Source: JAVBWO01 sp036677375 (GTDB lineage: Bacteria; Bacillota; Dehalobacteriia; UBA4068; UBA4997). Taken from it: a stretch of DNA of 64,000 bases. The notes under the pieces were generated by a model. It saw only the letters and a list, made by a program, of their open reading frames with translations. It was not told the origin of the DNA and made no database searches. Positions 49,431-58,247 of this stretch are shown one piece after another. Each line of letters begins with the position of its first letter. Positions within the stretch are counted from its first letter, which is position 1. The position numbers and the translations under genes are program-made. The stretch is from assembly GCA_036677375.1 (NCBI GenBank), contig JAVBWO010000005.1, positions 74,052 through 138,051 of the forward strand, in the 5' to 3' direction.

Positions 49431-51257
49431 TTAAGAATCCAATTTTAATTCGCGGTAATAAAGCACTTGCCAAATCCCGGCTTCGCCCTTTTGGACAGGT
49501 TGGGTAAGAAGTACTTGGGTAGCTGTGCCGTTCTCCCGGATATACGAATAGATTTTGGCGTCTGATGTATCCGAGATCACCTCCATACGGGAAATCGGCG
49601 AAACAATGGAGCTTTTCAGCATATCCAGCTGGTCGACAAATTGCCGCCCCACTTGTGCCGGGTCCAGCAAGCCGGGCTTATGGCCGTTGTCCACTTCTTT
49701 TTGCAGCTCTGCCAACTCCGCCTGATCCTGCCGCCAGGTATTCCAGGGGGGCTTGATCCCATTTTTGATATAACTCTTCACCGCCTGCCGCCATAAAGTT
49801 GGATCGTCGGCAAATTCCCGCACATCCCGCCCGTAATCGGCATCAAAGCAGGCGCGGTCATAAGCATAGCTATCCCGGCGGTGCAAGGGTTCAATCTTGT
49901 CGTCTTCCGTATAGTAATTTTCCACACTGATAACCACCGTCCCCACATTGTCGATTAAAACAAAGCAGTTCATGGCGGTCAGGTAGGCCATGGCGGCGAT
50001 TTCTTCCTGGGTAAAAAGATTGGGCTGGGCAATAATATAATTGAGGGTAATGCCGTAGGGCTCCGCAACTGTTTGCAGGGACATGCCGGTATAATTGTAC
50101 GATTTTAAAGGAGAGAAGCTTAAGACCTTACCCACGGCGGAAGCATTGCCCACATAGGGAGTCTTGGCCGCTGCCATGGCACTAAAATCCGACATCGGCG
50201 TACACCAGGCCGGCAAATCTCCATCTCCGCCCGTGTCAGATATCTCCTGCGCGTTATCTTTTCCCGGCACTACACAGGCAGTCAATATGACTGCCGTCAA
50301 AAGCAGAAAAGTCAAAAACAAAACGCCGGTTTTTTTGTTCCCCATATCCAGCATGCCCCGCAGCCGCTCCTCCAGGCTCCGCTTGCCGTTAAAAAAATAA
50401 GTAGAAACCGGCGCTTGGCAATGGCAGGACCGGCGAATCAAAGACAGCACCGTTTGGCCGTAGGCTTGGCGGTAACTGCGGTCTTTGCCGCGCACCACTG
50501 ACTGATCGCAGGATAGTTCGCAAGCCTGGCCGGCCCGGCACACCGCCAGATAAACCAAAGGATTATACCAATGCAGGGCATTGGCCAAAAGCAGAAGCAA
50601 CTTCCACCACAGGTCGCCATGACGATAATGACAAAGTTCGTGCTTGAATACGAAATGCAGCAGCGAGGGATTGATATTTTCTTCCGGCAGCAAAATGGTG
50701 GGACGAAAAAGACCAAACAGTAAAGGACCGCTCACCCAAGAGACGGTTTTAATCTCGATATTTTTCGCAATGCCCAATTCCTTCTGCAATTTCAGACAGA
50801 TCTCCCGGGTCTTTGCGGCAACAGGACGGGCCGTCTTTTTCACCTGCCGGTGAAAAACAAAGGATACTGCCACCTGATAGAGCAAAAAGACAGCAGCGCC
50901 CAAAAGCCAAAGCAAACCTAACATCCCGGCAGCATCCATGCCGCCTGTCACCGGAGCGGTACCGGTTTGCATCACAGTGGCGGCGGAAGCGGCGGAAATT
51001 ACATGATCCATAGCGGCAGGAAGCGGATTCACAACAGCGGCGGCAGGCGGCAAGGTAGCGGCGGTTCCCGGCAGCAAGAAATAGGGGAGCCGCGGCACAT
51101 AAGGCACCAGCAAGCGGCAGGCAATGAAAAGCCAGGCCGCATATTGCCAGCGCGCACCATAGCGTTTGCCCCAAAGTGGCGTCAAAGCTAACAGGAACAC
51201 GATCACAAGAGAGGTGGTAAGAGAAATCAACCAATATTCTTTTGCAAGAGCTGCCAT
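49431..51257 (-). CDS. BlaR1/MecR1-like M56 membrane metallopeptidase
   Basis: A 608-residue sensor peptidase. Membrane helices lie at about 8-28, 35-55 and 108-132. A cytoplasmic M56 domain has the zinc motif FKHELCHYRHGD (His-Glu-x2-His), and a further helix at about 312-330 precedes an extracytoplasmic region. In BlaR1 that region is a penicillin-binding domain; here it resembles a DUF4825-like segment (YTGMSLQTVAEPYGITLNY) with no SxxK/KTG triad, so the ligand is probably not a beta-lactam. It lies 2 bp after the BlaI-like repressor gene, which is expected to be its substrate or partner. Confidence 0.88.
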   Translation of the reverse strand: MAALAKEYWLISLTTSLVIVFLLALTPLWGKRYGARWQYAAWLFIACRLLVPYVPRLPYFLLPGTAATLPPAAAVVNPLPAAMDHVISAASAATVMQTGTAPVTGGMDAAGMLGLLWLLGAAVFLLYQVAVSFVFHRQVKKTARPVAAKTREICLKLQKELGIAKNIEIKTVSWVSGPLLFGLFRPTILLPEENINPSLLHFVFKHELCHYRHGDLWWKLLLLLANALHWYNPLVYLAVCRAGQACELSCDQSVVRGKDRSYRQAYGQTVLSLIRRSCHCQAPVSTYFFNGKRSLEERLRGMLDMGNKKTGVLFLTFLLLTAVILTACVVPGKDNAQEISDTGGDGDLPAWCTPMSDFSAMAAAKTPYVGNASAVGKVLSFSPLKSYNYTGMSLQTVAEPYGITLNYIIAQPNLFTQEEIAAMAYLTAMNCFVLIDNVGTVVISVENYYTEDDKIEPLHRRDSYAYDRACFDADYGRDVREFADDPTLWRQAVKSYIKNGIKPPWNTWRQDQAELAELQKEVDNGHKPGLLDPAQVGRQFVDQLDMLKSSIVSPISRMEVISDTSDAKIYSYIRENGTATQVLLTQPVQKGEAGIWQVLYYRELKLDS

Positions 51258-51259
51258 GC

Positions 51260-51634
51260 CTATGCCTCCTCTTTAAACCAACGAGTCAGTTCATCAAGTT
51301 CAGCCGTGCTGATGGCATGATCGTCATATAAAGTTGCTACCATATTTTTAAGAGAACCCTGGTAAAGACGTTTCAAAAAACTACTGGTTTCCTGTTTCAA
51401 GTATTCTTCCCGGGCAAACTGTACGGTGTAAACGTAGCTGCGTCCCTGCTTTTCACCGGCAATATAGCCTTTCTCCACCAGCTTTCCCAAAAGGGTCAAT
51501 ACGGTGGTGATCTTCCAATCCTTACCGTTTTTCAGATTGGACATAATGGCGTTGCTGGTAATGGGTTCAGCTGTCCGCCATACCCCTTCCATCAGTTCAA
51601 ATTCCGCATTGGTTAGTCTCTCTTTTCCTTGCAT
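51260..51634 (-). CDS. BlaI/MecI-family repressor
   Basis: A 124-residue winged-helix repressor: LTNAEFELMEGVWR, then ITTVLTLLGKLVEKGYIAGEKQGRSYVY (recognition helix and wing) and a C-terminal dimerisation helix including VATLYDDHAIS. In this family the sensor peptidase triggers its cleavage and derepression. It is cotranscribed with the M56 sensor; two dyads immediately upstream are its likely operators. There is no beta-lactamase or mecA gene in the unit. Confidence 0.92.
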   Translation of the reverse strand: MQGKERLTNAEFELMEGVWRTAEPITSNAIMSNLKNGKDWKITTVLTLLGKLVEKGYIAGEKQGRSYVYTVQFAREEYLKQETSSFLKRLYQGSLKNMVATLYDDHAISTAELDELTRWFKEEA

Positions 51635-51650
51635 AAGCTTTTCACCTATT

Positions 51651-51692
51651 TTCTATGATTTTAGAATATGCCTTTATTCTATGCTTATAGAA
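51651..51692. promoter_or_regulatory. Twin operators upstream of the BlaI-like gene
   Basis: TTCTA-N6-TAGAA (51651-51666) and TTCTAT-N4-ATAGAA (51677-51692) are related dyads with centres 26 bp apart, located 17-58 bp upstream of the start. They resemble the arrangement of BlaI/MecI operators but with a different core. Confidence 0.65.
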
Positions 51693-51812
51693 AATAAAAG
51701 TCAAGTATAAAATGCATTTCTAAAACAAAAAGGCCGCCGTGTAGACGAAGCCTGTTTGTCTCAAAAAATTGCAGCCGGCAGCCAGAAGGCAAATCGCCTT
51801 TCTCTCGCGTCT

Positions 51813-51853
51813 TACCCCAAACCACGCGCACTACCAACTGCGCTACACCGCCC
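51813..51853 (-). pseudogene. tRNA 5'-half remnant, tRNA-Pro-like
   Basis: The minus strand reads GGCGGTG (acceptor-like), then TAGCGCAGTTGGTAG (D arm) and GCGTGGTTTGGGG (anticodon stem-loop with TGG). This is the typical 5' half of tRNA-Pro(UGG). The anticodon stem is not closed, and no T arm or matching 3' acceptor follows. It is therefore a fragment, not a working tRNA. Confidence 0.6.
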
Positions 51854-51920
51854 AATATTTCCAATTGTGTAATGTGAACCGAGTGGCTTGCAAGTAAGTT
51901 ACATGAAAGTGGCTAAAACC

Positions 51921-51954
51921 GTACCGCGTGCTCTCCCAACTGCGCTACACCTTG
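51921..51954 (-). pseudogene. Second tRNA 5'-half remnant
   Basis: The minus strand reads CAAGGTG, then TAGCGCAGTTGGGAGAGCACGCGGTAC with its line break in the D arm region: a standard D-arm sequence with Box-A-like TAGCGCAGTTGGGAG. No pairing 3' acceptor (CACCTTG) is found downstream. It lies about 70 bp from the first remnant. Confidence 0.5.
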
Positions 51955-52077
51955 TTATGAGCGTTATTTACTTGTTATTTTCCGGCTATCCATAGGTGCT
52001 GCCTGACGCCAGAAACAAGCCGCCCGGACCCGCTTCTGAATACCTATCAGCCGCACGCCCGCAATTCTACGATTTGA

Positions 52078-52995
52078 TTACCATTGAACCAGCTTGGCAT
52101 ATTCCGTAAGCGTCATATCATCGTTTACATTATAGCGGGGCAAAGTCAAAAGCTGTCTTTTTGATGTCACCCGGCCCGGCTTTACGGTAAGAGCTGCTTG
52201 AAAACCGACATCCTTAACGATCTTTACCAAATCTTTCGTAAAAGCGCCATAGGGATAGGCAAAATAGCCCGGCTCCCGCCCCAGTTCCTGGTATAAAACC
52301 GTTTGGGACATCTTGAGATCATCGGCAACGCGTCTGGTATACTCTTCTTTGGTCTCCAAATGCCCCGTCTTGGTATAATAGCGTAGATTAATCAAAGCCG
52401 GCGCCGTTTTCCCGGTATGATCCACATTTACATCACCATGGCTGTCAAAAGAATGGGAGCCGATCTCCACCAGCCCACTTGCCACCATTTCCCGCATCTC
52501 GTCAAAGGTCATATGGCGCAGGCTGTCCGGCTGATAGGGCGTATCGTCCGGCTTAACCTGCCGCTTTTGACTGTCCCTGACCACCACCGAAAGATTGGCC
52601 TTCATCTTATATTTTTTTAAGATGGGATAAGCATAAACATAGTTACTCTCATAACCGTCGTCAAAGGTCAAAAGCACCGTTTTTTTGGGGATGCGTTTCC
52701 CTGAGGTCAAATATTCCTGGAGCTCGCTAACGAACATGCTTTGATAGCCGTTTGCGGAAAGCCAGGCCATTTGCTCTGCAAAATTTTCTACGTTCAGGAT
52801 CGCATTGTTTGTCGTTTTCAGCTTGTCGGTATAGGTACCGGCCGGCGCTAGATGGTGGTACATCAAAATGACCGGCCCGTTGTTCTTCATATCATCTCGA
52901 ATCAAAAAAATAGCCGTAAAAATAACAAGAGCCAACACCGTTCCCGTAATCATTCTTTGCCTGCTCAAAATAGGTTGCCCTCTTCCCTGAAACAT
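52078..52995 (-). CDS. Membrane-anchored polysaccharide deacetylase
   Basis: A 305-residue protein with one N-terminal membrane helix (about 15-33) and a NodB domain (CE4): VILMYHHL, catalytic TFDDGYESN (two Asp), GSHSFDSH (metal His-x3-His) and FAYPYGAFTK. CE4 enzymes remove acetyl groups from peptidoglycan or surface polysaccharide. AGGAAG is about 12 nt before the ATG. It lies next to a membrane GDPD gene on the same strand, possibly cell-envelope related. Confidence 0.88.
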   Translation of the reverse strand: MFQGRGQPILSRQRMITGTVLALVIFTAIFLIRDDMKNNGPVILMYHHLAPAGTYTDKLKTTNNAILNVENFAEQMAWLSANGYQSMFVSELQEYLTSGKRIPKKTVLLTFDDGYESNYVYAYPILKKYKMKANLSVVVRDSQKRQVKPDDTPYQPDSLRHMTFDEMREMVASGLVEIGSHSFDSHGDVNVDHTGKTAPALINLRYYTKTGHLETKEEYTRRVADDLKMSQTVLYQELGREPGYFAYPYGAFTKDLVKIVKDVGFQAALTVKPGRVTSKRQLLTLPRYNVNDDMTLTEYAKLVQW

Positions 52996-53069
52996 GGTTC
53001 GTTTCTTCCTATGTTTCAGACGAGGCGGTACGATTTTTGTTCCACGATAGGTAATTTATGGAAAAATTT

Positions 53070-55088
53070 TTACCAATTAAAATTCATCAGCGCATGCAAA
53101 GATTTTATGAAGATAGGGTTACTGCTGTAATTGGTGATCAACTCTTTGACCAGGAGAGGATCGTCCGTAATAATATTATCCGCCTTATAGGCAAGGGCCT
53201 TTTGGATATTTTCCCGGGAATTGGCGGTCCAGACATAGACCTCTTTGCCTTTGGCGTGCGCCTCTTTGACCAGATCTTCCGTGAGGAAAGTCACTTCCAT
53301 ACTCAAAATATCGGCAAAATCAAGGGTTGTCACATCCCCATAAGCCACCGACATATTATAGACGGTCTTGATCCGGGGATTCAGCCTTTTGACTTCCTTT
53401 AACACCCCGCTGTCCAAGGAGGAGACCACGCAGCTATCTACAGCATAATAATTTTCGATGGTATCCACCACCCGTTTTACGATATCTCTCTCATGCCCAT
53501 TGGGCTTGATCTCAATATTGAGCCGCACAAGCCAGCGGTATTGCTTAACCGCTTCATCTAAAGTGGGGATACGAACATTAGAAAACTGGGGGTCAAACCA
53601 GCTGCCGGCATCCAAATTTTTGATGGTATCGTAATCCACTTCCCAGATATCTTTATTGACCCCGGTGATCCTTTTCAAATTGCTGTCATGCATAAGCACG
53701 ACCTGTCCATCTTTGGTCTGCTGCACATCGATCTCCGCAAAATCCGCTCCTACCCGTACGGCCTGTCTGATGGCCTCCAAGGTATTTTCCGGGGCTTCCT
53801 TGGCATACCCCCTGTGGCAGGTAATATCGGTATGGTGCAGGATCTCCACATTATTAAAGACCATATCCCGGCTAATGCCATAAAAGAAGCTGCCGGTCAA
53901 AAGCAGCCCCAGCGCGATGAGGCCCGCCAGGGTCCGTCGGCGGATCTTGGGCCGCAGGGAAGGCACCATCCTTGCCACAGGCGCAATCATAATACCTTCT
54001 TCCGCCAGATATTTATAATAAAGAATGGAAATAATGGTAAAATTAAACGGTACGGCAAGACCGGAAGTAATGGCAAAGGAACCGGTACCGAAGGTACCGA
54101 TTACCGAAAGCATGGCGGAAAGCGCCCCGCTGTCGCCGCCGGAGAGCCAAAAAATCAAATAACAGCAACCGATGATCAGCACATAAATACCCAAAATGGC
54201 CGCCATCAGCAAAAAGTTGCCCAAAGCCATGATAAGGACAGTGCGGCCAAAGCGGCCCCTTATCAAAGAGCGGCTTTTCAGCCTGGCAACCTTAAAATTC
54301 ACACCTTCCAAGGTAAAAAAATGGATGGAGAAGAGCCAGATGAACATCTTGATGACCAAAAAGAAGAAACCGGCGCAAAACAGCAAAGTGAAAAAAGTGG
54401 AGCGATGAATGACCTCCATGGCAAATTCCGGCATTTTGATGCTGGTGGAAATGCTGGAAAGAGCCAGGATATTGACAAAAGGAATCATTAATAAAAGATA
54501 TACCACGAAAAGCAGATTGCACCATTTGGGTTTCAGGATCTGAAGGGAACGCTTGACACCCTGCATCAGCATTTGCCAGACCGTGATCTTTTCATTTTTC
54601 TGACAGGCGTGAAACAAAACCACCAGAGAAGCCTCTTCTACCAGAACATAAAAAGCAAAGCCAAAAGCCGCAGCCACCACCAAAATAATATTCACCGGCT
54701 TGGTGGCGAAAGCGATAAAGTTATCGTTGGTTAAGTATTGGTACCCGGAAAAATGCAGAATTCCTTGAAACACATAAGCAACCAGCGGCAAGACAATGGC
54801 GGCGGCGATGCATTTATATAACAGTTCAAAAAGCAGCAGAACCTTAAAGCTTTTTTTGATCCACAGGATGTTTTTTAAAAAAATATGTTTCAATTTCTCA
54901 TAGCCGCCTCCTTCCGTCTTTGATTCTATCTTGATAGGAATATCTATAGGATCCGGGATATCAGGTTTTGCATTTTGGGGACCGTCAAGGCCGGTTTCTT
55001 CTATATCATAACCGTCTTGCAAAGGAAAACAACCGCTATGACAGCCTAAGAATACCAAAAAACCAAAACGGGAATTGCATTCCGTCAT
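53070..55088 (-). CDS. Membrane glycerophosphodiester phosphodiesterase
   Basis: A 672-residue protein. The N-terminal two thirds hold about eight membrane helices (about 80-400), then a GDPD domain: CHRGYAKEAPENTLEA, AEIDVQQTKDGQVVLMHD, LNIEIKPNG, and VYVWTANSRENIQKAL near the end. The domain hydrolyses glycerophosphodiesters to glycerol-3-phosphate and an alcohol; the membrane part (GlpQ-like, glycerophosphoryl diester phosphodiesterase membrane domain) suggests use at the cell surface, perhaps on lipoteichoic acid-like polymers. The start is doubtful: ATG at 55088 has no clear site, while a TTG near 54893 has AAGGAGG upstream. Confidence 0.88.
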   Translation of the reverse strand: MTECNSRFGFLVFLGCHSGCFPLQDGYDIEETGLDGPQNAKPDIPDPIDIPIKIESKTEGGGYEKLKHIFLKNILWIKKSFKVLLLFELLYKCIAAAIVLPLVAYVFQGILHFSGYQYLTNDNFIAFATKPVNIILVVAAAFGFAFYVLVEEASLVVLFHACQKNEKITVWQMLMQGVKRSLQILKPKWCNLLFVVYLLLMIPFVNILALSSISTSIKMPEFAMEVIHRSTFFTLLFCAGFFFLVIKMFIWLFSIHFFTLEGVNFKVARLKSRSLIRGRFGRTVLIMALGNFLLMAAILGIYVLIIGCCYLIFWLSGGDSGALSAMLSVIGTFGTGSFAITSGLAVPFNFTIISILYYKYLAEEGIMIAPVARMVPSLRPKIRRRTLAGLIALGLLLTGSFFYGISRDMVFNNVEILHHTDITCHRGYAKEAPENTLEAIRQAVRVGADFAEIDVQQTKDGQVVLMHDSNLKRITGVNKDIWEVDYDTIKNLDAGSWFDPQFSNVRIPTLDEAVKQYRWLVRLNIEIKPNGHERDIVKRVVDTIENYYAVDSCVVSSLDSGVLKEVKRLNPRIKTVYNMSVAYGDVTTLDFADILSMEVTFLTEDLVKEAHAKGKEVYVWTANSRENIQKALAYKADNIITDDPLLVKELITNYSSNPIFIKSLHALMNFNW

Positions 55089-55391
55089 ATATCGACATTT
55101 TATTACTTTTCATTATAATTCATTTTATATAGAAATGCATCTTCTTTAAGGGCTTTACATCTGTTTTGCCCTGTCGTTGCACCGTACCGTATGCTTTGCC
55201 TCCTGCTTCACCTATCGTTTTTACTATCCCATCAAGGGAAGGATATGCTATAATAGTTTATGATAACCACAGCAGATTTTGCATTACAAAACAATTTTAT
55301 TTTATAGAAGCAATATTTGTTTTTTAAGATAAACCACCCCTATTGGCAATACCTTGGTTTTAAGCATTGAATTGCAAAGGAGATGTCTTTG
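55089..55391. other. Divergent intergenic region before the PucR-like gene
   Basis: No gene seen. TATAAT at 55249-55254 could be the -10 of the PucR-like gene, but no good -35 lies 17 bp before it. AAAGGAG at 55377-55383 is the ribosome binding site. Confidence 0.4.
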
Positions 55392-57011
55392 ATGACCCTT
55401 ACCGTCGCAGATTGCTTAAAGCTGCCTTCCTTGTACGGTTCCGAAGTATTGGCCGGGCAGGAAGGCTTAGACCGCATCGTGGAGTACATTACCGTCATGG
55501 AAGCCAATAAAGTCAGCGATATCGCCGACGAATTCCTGCGCCAAAACGAACTGACCATATCCTCCCTCATCGCCGCCAGGGATGACGTAGAGGAACAATG
55601 CGCTCTGATCCGCCATCTTCACGCCCACGGTGAGGTGGGACTGATCCTGTTCCATGCCAATATCTTTATGCCTCATCTGGACCAGCGTCTTTTAGATACG
55701 GCAAACCAGCTGAAATTTCCCGTCATCCGCACCCCCGACGAGCGGCTGGAATTGAAATATTCCGACGTCATTTATGAAGTGATGGAAGCTATCCTTCAAG
55801 AGAACCTGCGCCGCTCCTATTTTGTCACCAACATGCTGGAGCGCATCTCTAGCCTTCCCAACGGGGAACATGACATGGAGACGGTGCTGCACCTTCTTGC
55901 CGAAAGGCTGCAATGCCCATTGATACTCACCGACCGCACCTTGCGGCCCCTGGCCTTGGCGCCGGGACCCGGCTTCCCCGCCTTCTTCGACCCGGAAGAG
56001 ATGGCGGTGGCCTGCAAAAAGAATCCCCATATCTCTCTGGTCACCCCCGCGCTGCTGCAACTGCCCAAAGAGGCTTCCGTCTCTCAAGTCTACTGCTACC
56101 CCATCCATGATGAGCAGCGGATCCGTCTGCACCTTTTGCTCTTAGAGCCACCGGAAGCCATTCTGGCTTCCGGTGTGGAGCAAGCCGCGGAAGTGATCCG
56201 CCTCTTTGTCGGCATCTGGCATTACGATGAGGACCGGGATACGGAAGAAGACTTGATACGGGCTCTGATTGAAGGAGATATTCTGGCCAAAAACCGGCTG
56301 GCCAAAGAATTGCGCATTGACGTATCAGCCATCGGCCATATGTGGGTCCTGCTGGACAGCCTTCCCCTTCATGTCGGCGAAGCGGATGCCATTCGCACCA
56401 GAAAGCTGGCTGTCGTTAAGCTATTTTTGCAGGAACATGGTCAACTGCTCCTTGCCGGTTTGCTGAAGGATCAGGTCATCGCTTTTTTGAATCTGCCTGC
56501 CGGTGAAAAACAGGTGGAAAATCTGCCGCAGTTGTTTATGGACACTCTGGGGACCACTGCCGGCAACACCCTCTTGGTGGTATGCAACAGCCTGGACACC
56601 CCGGCCGGTCTTAAAAACACATATGCTCTGATGCAGCGGACTTTAGATGCCGCTCGTCTGGTCTACCCTCACAAAAAGATTTTCAGCCAGCAGGATCTGG
56701 TTTTTGTGGAGCGCTGCCAAGCCATGATTGCTCTGGGGGAAACAGCTTTAAAACCATATGCCGATATCTTAGACCCGCTCCGCCGGGTAGACGAGGAAGG
56801 AGACGACCTGCTTACCCTTTTGATGACCATGATGCTGGATACCCAGATGAATACCGCCGAGACAGCCAACCTTTTGTTCCTGCACCGCAACACCATCTAT
56901 TACCGGCTGCGCCACATCAAGCAGATATTGGGCTCCGACCCTTTCATCATGCCCGCCATGACCAATATATACACCGCTCTTGCCATAGAGCGCTTACTGA
57001 ACACCAATTGA
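55392..57011 (+). CDS. PucR family transcriptional regulator
   Basis: A 539-residue regulator. An N-terminal PucR domain (about 1-120: TVADCLKLPSLYGSEVLAG, LTISSLIAARDD) is followed by a GAF-like middle and a CdaR GGDEF-like segment. The C-terminal PucR HTH_30 domain includes TAETANLLFLHRNTIYYRLRHI. PucR proteins control purine, allantoin, amide or osmolyte catabolism. ATG 55392 is preferred because AAAGGAG abuts the ATG at 55383. It lies directly upstream of the tandem aminopeptidase-like genes and is their most likely regulator. Confidence 0.9.
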   Translation: MTLTVADCLKLPSLYGSEVLAGQEGLDRIVEYITVMEANKVSDIADEFLRQNELTISSLIAARDDVEEQCALIRHLHAHGEVGLILFHANIFMPHLDQRLLDTANQLKFPVIRTPDERLELKYSDVIYEVMEAILQENLRRSYFVTNMLERISSLPNGEHDMETVLHLLAERLQCPLILTDRTLRPLALAPGPGFPAFFDPEEMAVACKKNPHISLVTPALLQLPKEASVSQVYCYPIHDEQRIRLHLLLLEPPEAILASGVEQAAEVIRLFVGIWHYDEDRDTEEDLIRALIEGDILAKNRLAKELRIDVSAIGHMWVLLDSLPLHVGEADAIRTRKLAVVKLFLQEHGQLLLAGLLKDQVIAFLNLPAGEKQVENLPQLFMDTLGTTAGNTLLVVCNSLDTPAGLKNTYALMQRTLDAARLVYPHKKIFSQQDLVFVERCQAMIALGETALKPYADILDPLRRVDEEGDDLLTLLMTMMLDTQMNTAETANLLFLHRNTIYYRLRHIKQILGSDPFIMPAMTNIYTALAIERLLNTN

Positions 57012-57021
57012 CCTGAATACG

Positions 57022-57061
57022 ACATCCTTGCTTGTACCGCTTCACAAGCAAGGATGTTTTT
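57022..57061 (+). terminator. Terminator of the PucR-like gene
   Basis: ACATCCTTGCTTGT (57022-57035) pairs with ACAAGCAAGGATGT (57044-57057), followed by TTTT. Confidence 0.9.
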
Positions 57062-57078
57062 ATTTATTACAGTTTACA

Positions 57079-57107
57079 AAGACAGAAAAAATAATAAATA
57101 GTATAAT
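57079..57107 (+). promoter_or_regulatory. Promoter of the tandem AmpS/NicX-like genes
   Basis: AAGACA (57079-57084), a 17-bp spacer and TATAAT (57102-57107). A small CCTGCC/GGCGGG hairpin (57132-57147) lies between it and the first ATG. Confidence 0.55.
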
Positions 57108-57167
57108 TAGAATCAGGAAACAATAAAATCCTGCCGGTAGGCGGGAAAACTTTTGGAGGTGCAATAC

Positions 57168-58226
57168 ATGACATCATTACCGGATTTTCTCTACGAGTAT
57201 GAATTAGGCAAAGCCGCCGACGTTTTAGTCCGGGAATTATTTAAATTAAAGGAAGGCGAAACTTTCGTCATCACCGGCGACACCTTAAGCGATCCCCGAG
57301 TAGTCAACGCCACCGCCCGAGCAGCTTTTGCCGTAGGCGCCAAACCCATGGTGATCTGGACCTGCACGCCTCCCGGCCCCGGCCGTCAGATCGACGCTTT
57401 TATTCCCTCCGACGCCATCCATGCCGCCACCGCCGTGGCCGATGCCTGGGTGGAATTCAATGAAATGTATTACCTGTATTCCGGCACCCATGACAAGACC
57501 ATGCGCGTTAACAAGAAGATGCGTTTTTTGGGCTTGCCTGCTATGCACGTGGATACCTTTGTCCGTCTGTTTGCCAAGGTTGATCACCGCATCCTGGCGG
57601 AATTCCTCCAGGAAGTCACCGACCGCACCAGAAAGACCAAGCATATGCGCATTACCACCCCTTCCGGACAGGATGTGGAATTCGACAATAAACCGGAATG
57701 GCCCGCTGGCTGTGAAAACGGTTACTGCGATACCCCCGGTATCCATATGCTGGCCGGCCAGATCGGCTGGTCCCCCGATTTTGACACTGTCAACGGCGTA
57801 ATCGTCTTTGACGGCTCCCTGGTGCCCCAATACGGCATCCTTACCGAACCTATCCGCCTGACGGTGGAAAAAGGCGTTATCAAAAATATCGAAGGCGGCC
57901 GCCAAGCCAAACAGTTGGAAAGCTTCTTGACGGGCTTCAACCATCCTCAAATGCTCCGCGTAGCTCACGTCTGCTACGGCTTCCATCCCGGCGCCAAAGT
58001 GACGGGGCAATTAGGCGAAGACGAGCGCGTTTGGGGCTGCACCCAATGGGGCATCGGCGCCGTGGGAACTTTCCTGGCACCTCCCGACGGGGTTCCCGGG
58101 CCTTCCCACATTGACGGCACCTGTTTAAACAGCAGCGTCTATTTAGACGGTGTTCAACTGACTGACTGCGGCCATCTTATTGATCCCAAACTTATCGAAA
58201 TGGCTGCCAAATTAGGCATGAGATAA
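57168..58226 (+). CDS. AmpS/NicX-like metalloenzyme, tandem copy 1
   Basis: A 352-residue protein of the M29 aminopeptidase / 2,5-dihydroxypyridine dioxygenase superfamily. The N-terminal half has GETFVITGDTLSDPRVVNATARAA split by a Rossmann-like fold. The C-terminal half carries the likely metal ligands in AHVCYGFHPGAK and PGPSHIDG (His-x-Asp), with VVFDGSL-like strands before them. Annotations vary between leucyl aminopeptidase and ring-cleaving dioxygenase; the substrate cannot be told by reading. TTTTGGAGG precedes the ATG at 57168. It is paired with an almost identical neighbour and probably controlled by the PucR-like protein. Confidence 0.82.
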   Translation: MTSLPDFLYEYELGKAADVLVRELFKLKEGETFVITGDTLSDPRVVNATARAAFAVGAKPMVIWTCTPPGPGRQIDAFIPSDAIHAATAVADAWVEFNEMYYLYSGTHDKTMRVNKKMRFLGLPAMHVDTFVRLFAKVDHRILAEFLQEVTDRTRKTKHMRITTPSGQDVEFDNKPEWPAGCENGYCDTPGIHMLAGQIGWSPDFDTVNGVIVFDGSLVPQYGILTEPIRLTVEKGVIKNIEGGRQAKQLESFLTGFNHPQMLRVAHVCYGFHPGAKVTGQLGEDERVWGCTQWGIGAVGTFLAPPDGVPGPSHIDGTCLNSSVYLDGVQLTDCGHLIDPKLIEMAAKLGMR

Positions 58227-58247
58227 TTAAAATTGGAGGTAAGTTTG

